From Tubiluchus corallicola (taxonomy: Eukaryota; Priapulida; Priapulimorpha; Priapulimorphida; Tubiluchidae): 64,000 nt of DNA. Position 1 is the first letter of the stretch. Each line of letters begins with the position of its first letter. The stretch lies in NCBI GenBank assembly GCA_030141605.1, contig JAQGDQ010000250.1, positions 64,001 through 128,000 on the forward strand, read 5' to 3'. Made by a program: the position numbers and the translations under genes. The notes beneath the pieces are model-generated. The model worked only from the letters and a program-made list of their open reading frames with translations, was not told where the DNA came from and ran no database searches. Shown in pieces: positions 43,714 to 55,373 of this stretch.

Positions 43714-45030
43714 ATGTTGACCCAGTTTTACTAACATAACATCAGATTTTACAGTCTCAGATTCGAAACGTGTAAAACTCTATACTAGGGATAAATATGC
43801 TTGACCAACAATGAATAATTTGCATTTTATATTACATAAGCTATTCTATTACCAACTTTTGCTTTTCTTGCGCAATTTTTATCTTTGCAACTTTTCTCTC
43901 TTGTTGCTCTTGTTGGCCATCATTCTTCCTGTTTATCCTGAAGCCCTTTGCAGTCTTTTGGGACGAAGCAGAATGACATTTTGCACGGATTTAAGATTCC
44001 AAGCAAAGAATCTACGTGACTAGCAAAAATAACCAGGCCTACGTCGGGATTTTGACAAATAGACGACATCTGCAACACAGAAGACATTTTACTGACTGCT
44101 GTAGCAGAAAGACATTATTTTGATTTAACAGTAAGTCCTTAAATCACATTTTCATATCAAATAAATAACGTGCAATAACTACATTGATTACATAGAAAAA
44201 TATTTTTACAAAATATGCAAAATGCACTAATATCATTATTGCAATATATAGAAAGCATATACAGGCACACCTACAATACGTTTAGATGTAACGCATACTT
44301 GCAAATCTGAACTTGGTCCAGTACACTTGAAGGCAATATGAGCAAAATTTTTGGAAATGTGCGCATGTATTAAGTTCATCAATCTGGCTGCTGCATGATG
44401 CTGCCATCTGGCATCGAAAATAATACGAAAACAGTTTCCACTGTCTTTAAAATAAATTAGAATTTAAGTTGGCACAGTAGTGAGTTATTGGCTGAAATCT
44501 GAACACTGCCAAAGTTAATGTGTTGTACATGTACATGCGTTGAAGAACTGACAAAGGCTATAATGATGCTCAGTAAAATATTATCATGTAAATTAATTGA
44601 GCTAACTAGCATTACTGTTAAAGCACACGCCTGCAAATAACGGCACCAATTTATATTAATTTTATAAAAGATTTATCGTCATCATCGTAGTCACCATCAA
44701 TGTTATATTCATGCTAGATGATATAATATATATAGCGCGATATAGAATCAAAGTGCACATTGGGTTTAAATTAAAGCTACTGTATTATAGTATCACTATG
44801 AGAGTCTTGGAGGAAAAGCCTGAAGTTGCGTTGGTCAAACCAAATCAAATCAATCTTTAATTAAACTCGGATTTTACGTAAACATAAAAACACTAGCTCG
44901 CAAGAGCTATTAAGCCAACTACATTGCATTCGAATCCAGTGTACAATTTTTAAATTATTTATTTTACTTTATCAGTTGCGACTATAAATTTCTCATTACC
45001 TCCTTTGTGGCATGCAATTGCGTTGGAGCT

Positions 45031-45404
45031 ATAGGTGAACCTCGAACGTTCGAATCGAGCTTGTTATTTCGAATTCGATTCGAACCAAAAACTATAGATT
45101 CGAATAATTCAGCACTTCACCCACATATGTTCTTTAACATTAAAACGCTTGAAACATCATGCAATTAGCGCAATTTAGCCGTAATTTCTGTGCACAATTT
45201 TTAAATAAATTATTAGAAGTTTTACTGCAAAACAAAGTCTTTTAATATGCATGATCTTTGTAAGACTAATTTTTGTTAGATGATTCGAAAATCTTTCAGT
45301 CTGAATTCGAATTCGAAATACCAAAGTTCGGTTCGATTCGAATTCGAAAGTGACAAATTTGATTCGATTCAAATTCGCTTTCTGGTAGACAATGCTCACC
45401 CTAG
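45031..45404. mobile_element. hAT-like MITE rich in TTCGAATTCGAA
   Basis: Long inverted ends of about 60-75 bp. The left contains ATAGGTGAACCTCGAACGTT and TTTCGAATTCGATTCGAACC; the right, inverted, contains CTAGGGTGAGCATTG and TTTCGAATTCGAATCGAACC. Flanking TTGGAGCT and TTGGAGCA form an 8-bp target duplication with one mismatch. The centre is AT-rich and non-coding. Confidence 0.78.
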
Positions 45405-45959
45405 TTGGAGCACGCAAAAGAAAAGAAAATGTTTTAAATTTGTCGAGAAAATAATAGCTTGTCTTGATATGTATCGCTAATTGCAATGGTATTAATTTAT
45501 AGCTCTCTGACTGGCGATTTTTGAGCAGACGATTATCGCAGCAAACAAAATTTAAACACTTTAACTAACATAGTCTAGTTAAATATAGTCTCGTTTGTTT
45601 TAGGTTAATCAGTTATCATAGATAATCGGAATGTACAGACGGGCACAATCATATGGGTCATACTGCCCCCTACTACTGGTTACCAAATGTCTACAAAGCA
45701 TACTTCTTTTCTTTGTGTGACTAACAGATGACCCGCAAAATATTTTGCGTATAAGCCACTTATGATCAATAATGAGCGACCATCCTACGCAGTGTTCGCT
45801 TATTAAGACATCTAATGCAGCGCCAGCAGCAGCTTTTAAGTTGTAGTTAAAGTTATAGGCTGAGACAATGGAATGACGTCAGAACAATGCAAACGTCACT
45901 GTAGTTTCTAAGCGAGAATCGCCCTAAATCGAACCTCTAATCAACTCGTAGCTGCTCCT

Positions 45960-47138
45960 CTTGGTGGAGGCTTCTTCAAATGAGACACATCATCTTGTAG
46001 CCCTGTTTCTGCTCTTCCCAAAGAGCTGTATATCTCCTCCTTGCAAGAGTCGCACCAGACGCCGCTGCAACGTTTTCTCTACAAGCTGTTCGGTCAAAGT
46101 TTCGAAAAAATCGGGAGTTGGGTCCGGGAAAACGCCCGTAGCGGGACGCCGTGGCTCTCCTGAAAATTCTAAATATGCCTACTACAACCATCACTGAACG
46201 GGCTGTCCAACCATTATACACATCTGGCCCATTCACGATCTCTAGAAATGACAGTTATAAGTTTTGCAAAAAAACGGGCAAAAAATGGCCATTTTGGAGG
46301 TTTTTCGCCCCTGTTCCTCTCTGTAGACCCGACTTGAAAAGCAAACCACCATTGAAAAAGACACTAGATCGACACCTTTCATTTAATATATGGATCGCCG
46401 AGAATGGTGCCGTCGTTCTATATATATATCCGGATACCACCGAAATTAATATTGTTTAGTAGATAAATGCCCCATTGTTCATGTAGTGCTACGTTCAAAA
46501 GCATGTAGTTAAATTTTTTTCTGATAGCTAACATAATGAATTATAATTTTGTTCAACTAAACGCTCATTCACTCATTTAACCACCAAACTTCAGTACGAT
46601 ACTTCAACTACATACCTCATTTACTTAGTTATTACCAGTTCAGCAAATTAAACTCGTTAGTGCAGCCTGTGATTATTTACTATTTAATTTATATTAAAAG
46701 GACAGCTGAATAGATGACCTCGCGGTGTTACTTTGTAGTATGATGAAGAAAAATAAATTTTAATTCAGTTCAGTACAGTAATAATAATTAGGCCCTTTTT
46801 ATCTTTTTTTAGCAATAGGCCTACGTGACGTGAATTTGTACCATTCTGAGCCACATAATGCGACAGTTATCAATCAAACAACACAGAGCGCACAGGTAAG
46901 AGCTGAAAATTAATGAGATTCTTCATAATTGAATTCAGGATGCGTGCGTGCTACTGACTTACAGTTACACGTGACAGGTTGCGTTTTCAGACCCATGTCT
47001 ATTAAGCTATTAAAGCTCGTTGGCGATTTACAATAATTAAGCCTCAATTAATCTTAATTGCAAGTTAAACAGCAAATTGTCAGGCCATAATATACGATGT
47101 CACTTATTTCTGTTGCGTTTCCCCCGCGTCGCACGCGC
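45960..47138. other. No gene recognised
   Basis: 46000-46440 is GC-richer than its neighbours and has overlapping frames on both strands (for example 46151-46459), but no domain, no consistent splice sites and no repeat partner in the window. It could be an unseen element or a diverged exon. Confidence 0.4.
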
Positions 47139-47256
<118 letters not shown>

Positions 47257-48505
47257 GCACGCGCAGTTTACGTCCGCAAAATTCGTTTCCATTGTGACCG
47301 TACTCATTTCGTAGCATTTTGTGCACAAAAATAATATCGTTTTGTTGTTCATTAAAGAAAATAGCAAATGAGCAATACAGCAAGCGACAACATTATTTTC
47401 TGCTTTTGAAAACTGTGAACACCCACCCGAATATCATCACGTAGAAACCGTGAAGAGAAGTGCCTATGTAATTAAGAATAGTTGCAGCCTTCCTATTCGA
47501 AATGTTCCTCTGAAATTTAAATAGATTAGCTATACTCACTTTGGTTCGTTGAAAGAAAAAGGCAGCTAATTAAATACTTAAATCGATATTTTGTCGCGTA
47601 TCATTTTCTTCGTTGTAACTGTGCAACTACGCGATAATATTTTGAGAGAGTGTAATAATTATGTACACTGTGCAATAGCAATAAATCGACAAACAACAGT
47701 GTGACAATAGCGTATTAAATTAAACTACGTAAATATAAGTATTGTTTGCTATAAATTTAAAAAATGCTTTAAACGAAGAATCGCAAAAGCGGCAAAAAAC
47801 GGCCAAAATAAAAAGAAAAATTAATAACAAAAAATAACTATATTAGTAAGAATTCTATCGTCTCTTTTTATCCTCAAAAGCTATTTCAACCCGCAGCTGT
47901 CTTATAAAAACTCTGTTACTAGTTTAGGGTCACTCTATCATAGAGAGAAAGCCAAACTGTATAGAGTGTATGAATTTTATATCTTTTTTATTGAGCAAAT
48001 ATATTTTTACGTCCGCAGAAAAAAGTTCGGCAATTAAAGTGCGGATGAGTACGTATACATCATCCGGTTTTCCGTGTGAACGCACCGGAAACGACAATGC
48101 TGTAATGTTGTACAAAGGCCCGCTGTCGCTTCAATTTTTTCTCACTAGAGTCATACGGAAAAATTCCATGTCTGGCGGACGCAGTGTAATCGCGTTCTCT
48201 TATTCTCATTTTAGCCAGGATGCTAACCGCAATAATATGTGTTTACTTAACTAATTAGAGCTGAATTGTATGGCTGTACCCTAACTGCAGCATTTTCAGC
48301 GCTTCTAACTAAACAAGCAGTTTTTGAAATTGCTACAGACCTTGGGTTATTTTCATTTGAGAAATCTTTCGCTTTTTCAAAATATCACCAAGGTCAGTCG
48401 GAGGTTTCTTTAAAAATTAAGGTTGCCACATTGACAAATGTTTGAGAAAAACAATATTTTTTGCGGTTTGTTGTAGTTGTTATGCAGTCTAGATGAACAT
48501 TTAGC

Positions 48506-48860
48506 CAGGGCATATCACGACATTACGACGCCCCCGTGGTTGACAGTTCAGTCCCGCTTATGAAGCCAAATGCATAATTGGTTGTGGTGTATTAGTAGCA
48601 CTTTTACCTACGTAGTTATTGTTAATTACATACATTTGCAAAGCGCTTATATCTAAAGCAACTGCCTGTGGTGTAGTGCCAAATTATTGTGGTTGTTATA
48701 TAGCTCCTATGTAAAATGCGGAAAAGTAACTGCTTGTGGTGTGTTATAAAGTACACGGTTTAGATGAATATGAAAGAATTCGCATTTTTTCGAGAAAAAC
48801 AGGATTTTTTTATCATTGAGTCCCTAAAGTTTGGCGCCCTAAGAACCCCGAGGAGGACAT
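48506..48860 (+). mobile_element. hAT-type non-autonomous element, copy related to 39332
   Basis: Begins CAGGGCATATCACGACATTA. Shares GTAACTGCTTGTGGTGTGTT, TTTGGCGCCCT and the general order of blocks with 39332-39739. The right end is poorly preserved and no target duplication was identified. Confidence 0.72.
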
Positions 48861-49504
48861 TTTATATCCAAAATCTTGGTTTAAAAATTATTTAGTTTTA
48901 CTGCAGACTTTGCTACAGAAACTAATGACTATAGATATATTTTTGAAAAGTCCAAAAAAGCAAACTCCTAGCAACTAACTAAAATGCTTGGGCGTGACTG
49001 TGGATGGTTGTGGCAAGACCGGAGCCCGGCTTATTATCAAGAATTATCTTGTAAGACAAGGTGGCGAGCTGAGAGAGCTGCTTAAACACCTTGAAATGCG
49101 CACACATCCTCCATCGGCGAAAAATGTATGCAAAGCAACGTGGCAAATGACACAAGTAGTTTTCGGTAGGCCACCAGTATGTTGACAAAACAAGATTAAT
49201 ATTATTTAAATTTGCAGCCAAACACATTTCACTGTAATTCCTCTCTGTCTTATACTAAGTCTGTCTCTGTACACTAGTAGTAACTTGCAGGTAAGTAAGG
49301 TCGTTTCAAATTAACAGGTAGATGATTGACAGTTAGGCGCAAGGTTCCTGAGGATGGTAGTGCTATTTAGCAAACTGCAAATCACTAATGGTCTAAAGCA
49401 TTCACACTCAATACTGCTTGTGTAGTCAGCCAAAATTTCAAATGATTATTGATTATTCTTGATATATACTATTGGAAATTTCGTAAACTCATTTCTCTCT
49501 ACAG

Positions 49505-51313
49505 AATAGAAACAGCACTGATGGAGATGGACCATGGGTAGCATTGAACACACTAGGAGCCGACTACCTGGGTACCCTCACTGCCATCTTCTTCCTGTTC
49601 ATGGTGGTGGCAGCACTGTTGATTATCACCTGCCAGTTCTTTATTACCTCTTACTGCAAATATTGTAAGTAACATGGCAATACTTCAGGATTATATTAAA
49701 CCTTTGATCTCACTGTTTTCACAGGAACACTAGTTTCGGTCAGTAAAACGAAAATTTTATAGTGGACAGCAACACTGCCAACACTTCATTTTTCTTGTCA
49801 AAAATCAGATGCAGCTAATCTGAACATGGTCATTGTTTCTTATTTTATGTTTTCCTTTGATTTTCCTACTGTTTTCCTTCTACTAACTGCAACATGGTTT
49901 TTCTTTATTCTCCTCTTCTCTCATCATGTTCATTCTTCTTTTTTTTATTTCACATTTCATAGTGGCTTAACAAGGTTTCCTTTATAGCTACCATGCAGCA
50001 AACTTCAACACTTTAATATAGTATGTTTAAAAAGTCAAAAATTATTTTATTTTATTTTCCTGTTGCTGTTTTTTCAATTATATAAAAAAGTTGTAAATAT
50101 GTAAGTTGTATTATTGCTTGTTTGCTGGTGAAATAAACTGAATTTGAATTTGAACTAGAACTGTAAACAGCACTTTTAACTGCATGTGAAATTGTGCATA
50201 ATGTTACGCCATCTAACGACAAAAAACGAAGTATTATAAGCTGGTGCTTTTTGAAGAATAGGAAAGTTTGTGAAGATTGTAATTGACCCTTTGAAGGTAA
50301 ACTTAGCACATAATATTCTAATGGAGAATGTAGGTAATACTGAAAGCCTAAGAACATTAAGTCATATCAAAATACACTGGGGAAACACTGTCACTACAAA
50401 GCATCTCTAGACTAGATTAATGTAATAAATAGAGCAAGAGTACTGACATTTAAGAAGAAATGCATTAACAGGGAAAGTAATAACTGATGCCAATGTGAGA
50501 GTAACTGCTCTACGCCAAAACGTACTTACTATCATCTTTTCCTTGAGCTAGATCTTTTTTAATTTTGGGAAATTGTTTTAACGACATCTTGTAGGATCAC
50601 ATCATAATTTTACAACATCATGTTTGCCATCAAAATTAATGTGGTTCTTGAATAAAATTAATAATACTGGATGAATGCAGTACATCTATCTACCTAAAAA
50701 TCACTACAGGCACTTATTCTTTCTTCCTTTGCAAAACTCGATCTCATATGTGTAGATTAAATATAATTTATGAGGATATTACTCGCATACGCTTATTGAA
50801 TAAAAAACCGGAAGGAGAATTACAATTCCCACACAATTTAAAAACCCTAACCATTACCCAATGCTAACCCCAATCCTAATCCTAACCCTGGCCCTAACCC
50901 CAATCCTAATCCTAACCCTAATCCTAACACTAACCCTAACCCCATTCCTAACCCTAACCCAACCGTAACCCTAACTCCTAATTCTAACCCTAATCCTAGC
51001 CCTAACCCTAACCTGCTTCACAAACTAATTCCTTGTGTGTGTGGTAAACTTTAGACAATAAATTTAATTTTGTGCAGGTGCATCAAGATCTGCTGCAGCA
51101 GCTGCTGCTAGGAATATTGAAGACCAACAAGCAAACAAGCCGTCAAGATACATACCAAAACAGACAAACAAAGACGATGCGAGTTCACAAGAGAAAAAGA
51201 AAACTAAGAAGAAGAAAAAGAAAACCCATAAAAAGACGGCAGGTAAATCCAAGAAACCTGCAAAAAACGGATCCAAAATCTCAAACGGTGCACCAGTAAC
51301 GGGCAAAGAATGA
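49505..51313 (+). CDS. Unidentified single-pass membrane protein with Lys-rich tail, 3' exons only
   Basis: Two exons, 49505-49664 and 51078-51313, joined by GT-AG in phase 1, giving 131 residues to TGA. Acceptor TACAG at the left shows that at least one earlier exon exists; I could not locate it, so start and N-terminus are unknown. The peptide opens NRNSTDGDGPWVALNTLG (NRNS and NSTD overlap at an N-x-S/T sequon), then a hydrophobic span of about 23-25 residues (LGTLTAIFFLFMVVAALLII), a Cys-containing stretch, a run of six alanines and a strongly basic tail with KKKTKKKKKKTHKK. This suggests a transmembrane segment with a cytoplasmic polybasic tail (positive-inside rule). I do not recognise the family. 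Clean splice sites and an uninterrupted frame argue that it is real. It converges with PRKCSH. Confidence 0.7.
50090..50157 (+). mobile_element. Possible 3' end of a LINE or SINE
   Basis: AATAAACTGAATTTGAATTTGAA is a poly(A)-signal-like word followed by a short GAATTT tail, in the intron of the unidentified membrane-protein gene. There is no coding remnant next to it. Confidence 0.35.
50843..51012. repeat. Degenerate interstitial telomere-like repeat (CCCTAA)n
   Basis: About 170 bp of CCTAACCCTAA-type units with variants CCTAATCC, CCCCAATCC and CCGTAACC on the + strand. It lies inside the intron 49665-51077, ending 65 bp before the last exon of the unidentified membrane-protein gene. Confidence 0.9.
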
Positions 51314-51868
51314 GAACAATAGCTGCTATTGTTCAAATTATAGCAAGAACAAAAGAGAATGGATTCAGAAAAAAAATATTACCATTCGCTATAAATTCTG
51401 AGAAGAGCGACTTCTTCAGAGAAGTTCAGGAGAGAGAAAAATCTAAATAAATGCTCGGCAAATGATAAAGACAATTGACTCAAATGTTTATGATCACAAA
51501 AAATAATCTCGGTGGTACGTTCTTTTTGAATGTAAAAATTAAAGAAGTAAAACAGTGAGATACTGGGATAGCTGATGGTCGCATGACCTTCTTTTGTGTA
51601 CACTGCTACAAGATTAAGTAACGCTGTCTCTGTAGGTCAGAATGAACAAATATCTGACCAAAGCTAACATACCTCCACTGGTCCCTCCAAACACTTGGTA
51701 CCAGGTTGCAGTGTGCCGAACTTCACATAAAAGTGTTTTATGAACAACATACAGATGAATCAACTCTCAGACCTCAACATGTATGAATGCCAAGTGAACT
51801 TGAAAGTTGAACACTTATCCATCTGTTCCTGCTAAGTGATATGATAAAATGCTAATGCTAGAGCACAG

Positions 51869-51908
51869 TTTAAACAATAGTATTACATACGTAATACTAT
51901 TGTTTAAA
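51869..51908. repeat. Perfect 18-bp palindrome with 4-nt loop
   Basis: TTTAAACAATAGTATTAC at 51869-51886 is exactly inverted at 51891-51908 around ATAC. It begins 556 bp after the stop of the unidentified membrane-protein gene and so may lie in that gene's 3' UTR. The orientation could also act as a bidirectional stem. Confidence 0.93.
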
Positions 51909-53339
51909 ATGTGACTGGAGAAACTGAAAAGGGGCAATTCTCCATGTTACTGAGCTTTAAGCAATTTGTGGAGCATACCACCAAGAACAAATGTAGGAGA
52001 GTGTTTGGACAAGGACTTGAAAAGGCAGACCTTCCAAAGAGAGTGACTCGTTTTTCTTTCTATTTTTTGTGTAAGTTTTTAGCATATTACTAAACTTGAG
52101 TATTCATTATAAATGCTATTATTGTGAGATATTATTCTTAATAAAATTACACAAATTCATAACGTTGGAAATATCCGTGCATATTTGAAGTGGTTTTGAA
52201 CAAATTTGTACAACTTAAGATCGAAAATATTTGCTACTATGCTAACATTTCTTTTTCATATTTTTACTATTTTACTCAGGTTAGTGGCATGGTTACCAGA
52301 TGTATGTTGAATTTTCTTTTACTACTATATAAATGTACACTAACCATCCACTTGTGTGATAACATCATAATTTTTAAACAATGAATGTCAACATTCCACA
52401 ACTTTGTCTCAAATTCTATGCTTTTCACAGCAGATAATTCAATCAGTATGCTTCTCCATGATTAGGCCCATAATAGAGTTTGATGGTATGTAAAAGAGGT
52501 GACAAAAATGTTATGGGTTAGGCACAATGATTGTTAAGTGGACTCGTTTACTTAACACCCCCACTTAACCCAATAGTTGACCATTTTTGGCCCACGACAC
52601 CATTTGCTTTCGGAAGGAAACACCACAGCCCAGAATTGACCACATTTGGTTTGGGCACAGAATTAGGCTAACTGGAACAGATATTTTATAAATATTAGAT
52701 AAAAGACGAGGAATGAAATTCTACTAAAATCAAGCTTTCACCGGAACTATCATTTTTTACTTGTTTGCAGTACCTTCTCCTAATTCGCAAAAAGGGAAAA
52801 ACAAAAATTCTACTATCAAGCTGCATAGCCATGTGTCTGGTTCACTGGCTGTAGTAACTGACCTAGCTTACACCGTGCAGTCAAATGAACTAAACAAATA
52901 ACGCAAAGCATAATCTTTTTTTGTAAAAAAATTTACTGAAAAACATTATGACGCACACAATAACATACACATGCTCTCACCAGGTTATTAATGATTTACA
53001 TACAGTAAGAAAGCGGTCTAATTTTTGTTTTTCCTTGCCGTTTCAAAACGCACCAAAAAAGTAGTTTTGCAGCTTCTTATCTCATTGCACATTGGTCTTC
53101 AAGTCATAGATAATCTAATGCCAAGCCAAAGACATACTGCAAAATCCGTATTCTCCCTCATGAACATCCGATATGCATAACATTAGCAAACTTATCTCCT
53201 GTTTAGTAAAACCTGAGAAAGTTTTCACAGGCAATAGGTTATGGTGCCAGCATTACAAGTTCTATGCGTACCATTACGTGCTTTACATTTTATTACATTT
53301 ACTGCAAGGTTACTCGGCACTTGACGTAACTGCCGTGTC
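51909..53339. other. No gene recognised
   Basis: AT-rich non-coding DNA after the unidentified membrane-protein gene. It contains no domain-bearing frame and no repeat partner that I could see in this window. Confidence 0.45.
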
Positions 53340-53552
53340 ACTTACAGACTTCACTAGGTAGGCATAGTTTTCTACTTCCCTCTGACATTCCCTTTCAGTA
53401 CTTTCAATGTCAGTTCCTGCTACAGTCCTACAACATCTGAACAATTTTATTTTCTTAACATGCAGCTTAATTCCAAGATGTCCACTGCCTTCTTTAGATG
53501 TGTATAGTTTTGATCTAATAGAACATATTTTTACAGAAACAGTCTTTAACAA
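53340..53552 (-). pseudogene. LINE fragment, region after the reverse-transcriptase YADD box
   Basis: The minus-strand peptide with GIKLHVKKIKLF and VENYAYLVKSVS resembles the post-catalytic segment of L1/RTE-style reverse transcriptases, where a lysine-rich KTK motif is followed by YxYLG. The match is weak, and it lies on the wrong side of the C-terminal fragment next to it, so the two are rearranged or come from separate insertions. Confidence 0.4.
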
Positions 53553-53576
53553 ACAAACTTATATATACCTTTATAA

Positions 53577-53995
53577 ATCATCATCATCATCCAATGAATC
53601 ATACGTCCAGGGACATGCTGAAGTGTTTAAATCTTTCTGTGCAAAATCTAAATATGTTAACATTTGTGCTCCTGCAGGTTTTTTAGCTAGTTCTATGGCT
53701 TGTTGAAGAGCTATCTTCACTGGAATATCATCTGGTAGTCTAAGCATATGCCCAATCCATCATAAACAGCGTCTTTTTATTTTTCTTGTCAAAGTTTCTT
53801 CTTTTATTTTTTCATCTAGATCTTTGTTTGAAATTTTCTTTGGCCATCTAATACCCAAAATGTTTCTGTAATTTTGCCTTTGAAATGCATCGATTTCAGC
53901 TTTACGATTTGCTTTTAATGTCCAGAATTCAGAGTTATACAGAAATACAGTTTCAAATAAGGCTGAGAATATTCTAATTTTTGTTTCCAACGAGA
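53577..53995 (-). pseudogene. Decayed non-LTR retrotransposon C-terminus
   Basis: Minus-strand frame with KIRIFSALFETVFLYNSEFW, then YRNILGIRWPKKISNKDL, an in-frame TGA after IKRRCL, and WIGHMLRLPDDIPVKIAL. The order VLLYxxExW, IRWPxxISNxxL and WxGHxLR is typical of the end of LINE ORF2 proteins of the L1/RTE type. Both ends are lost; it is non-functional. Confidence 0.8.
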
Positions 53996-54768
53996 TCCAT
54001 TCTGTTCAGTTTCTCCTCTATTGAGTTTTTTATTTCATCTATTTCTTCTTTGTTTTTTGTAATCCATACTTGCATAGATATAGTAGTTTATAAATCAATT
54101 AATGAGATATGAAACTTCAGCTAGTCTACTATCGCTAATATACTATTACTGTTTTCAACAGGAAGATAAGTAATTACCAATTATATAATTATCAGATATT
54201 CATGCGGGAGAATAAAGCTGTTTTCTGTCACAACGGCCATACAACCCTGATTTGGGATGTCAGCTGTGAAAAATTACGGTCACTCAAACATGGTATAATA
54301 AAATGCTAGAGATACAGAACTATGGTCGCAGAAACGTAAGGTGATCTAATATCGTAGGTGCAAAATTACAATTACAACAGCCTAATTTTACAAAACTTAA
54401 ATAAGAAAATGTGAGCAGTGTCGGATTACAATCACATAACTGTAAAAGTCGTGAAGAAATGTCACGAATGAAATGTTCTCAAATTGATTTCATTCACTGC
54501 ATTATCATGATTTCATAAAATCAGCTGCAAAATTCAACAGTGCAGAAAAAATGTTAGCATGAAATGTGTGCGTAAAAAATCCTACATTAGACAACGAATC
54601 CACTAAATTTAATGCACTATATATAACATATAGCATATATGCATAGCGGGAATATGGTAAATGTGCATAAGTAGTTGCATAGAACACTTCATTAGCTTTG
54701 AAACTATAGTGAAAATAGGATAATCTGCAAAAGAATTCAACAAAAAGATACTACTGTTATATAGATTT

Positions 54769-55144
54769 AAATAAACCTTTTCATAGTTCCAGCGATTGAT
54801 AATAATTGTGAAAAGTTCAAAGGTTAAGTGAACCTAGCAACTCATTTGTTTACTCTTTGACAATGCCTCGAGACCCATCCTGTTGTATTAGTAACAGTTC
54901 TTTGCACTAATTTTTACTTCATTTATTTCATTTTATGGGGATTGCTGCTACTGTTTCACTAGCTTTTTTTGGATAAGAATAACACGTTAGTTTAAAACTA
55001 TATAATATGTAGTATCATAAGAAAAATAAGGACGTGTTTCACCTACATGTAGTTATGTGCATAAGATCACGTGATCATTTTAGTTAACTTAGAGGTGCTG
55101 GGTTCAGTTAACCTTTCACCTACAAGTCTGTAAAAGTCTTATTA
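54769..55144 (-). mobile_element. MITE family T, copy 4 (inverted)
   Basis: Read on the minus strand it begins AATAAGACTTTTACAGACTT, then AGGTGAAAGGTTAACTGAAC. The far end gives CACTTAACCTTTGAACTTTT, CACAATTATTATCAATCGCT and GGAACTATGAAAAGG, matching the ends of copies 1-3. It is the most diverged of the four. Confidence 0.82.
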
Positions 55145-55373
55145 TTGAAATCTTGCTGCCTGATGCATTCATTTGAGGTTAAAAAAATCATCGCGTAAGC
55201 AAACTCAGTGCAAATTGGTGAATTCATAATTGACTTAGAACACGCCTTCGAAAACTTTGCTGCCAAATTTACTCAAAAAATCCAGTGATGAGAGCAGCAA
55301 ATCGGAAAAACAACCAAAGACATAACTGCTAACGACGACGTACACGAACAGGCAGCAGCACCAATCAACACTC

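Noticed and set aside
46151-46459. 102-codon + strand frame in a GC-richer patch
   Set aside because: Overlapping frames on both strands, no recognised domain, and no splice sites linking it to a gene.
47970-48254. 94-codon + frame and overlapping minus frame
   Set aside because: No domain recognised; composition fits a decayed repeat better than an exon.
48988-49185. 66-codon frame considered as an upstream exon of the unidentified membrane-protein gene
   Set aside because: A donor at CTTGTAAGAC would join in the right phase, but a stop codon lies just upstream in frame, no acceptor opens the exon, and the start is not ATG.
50843-51012. A true chromosome end
   Set aside because: The repeats are degenerate, short and flanked by coding exons of one gene, so they are interstitial.
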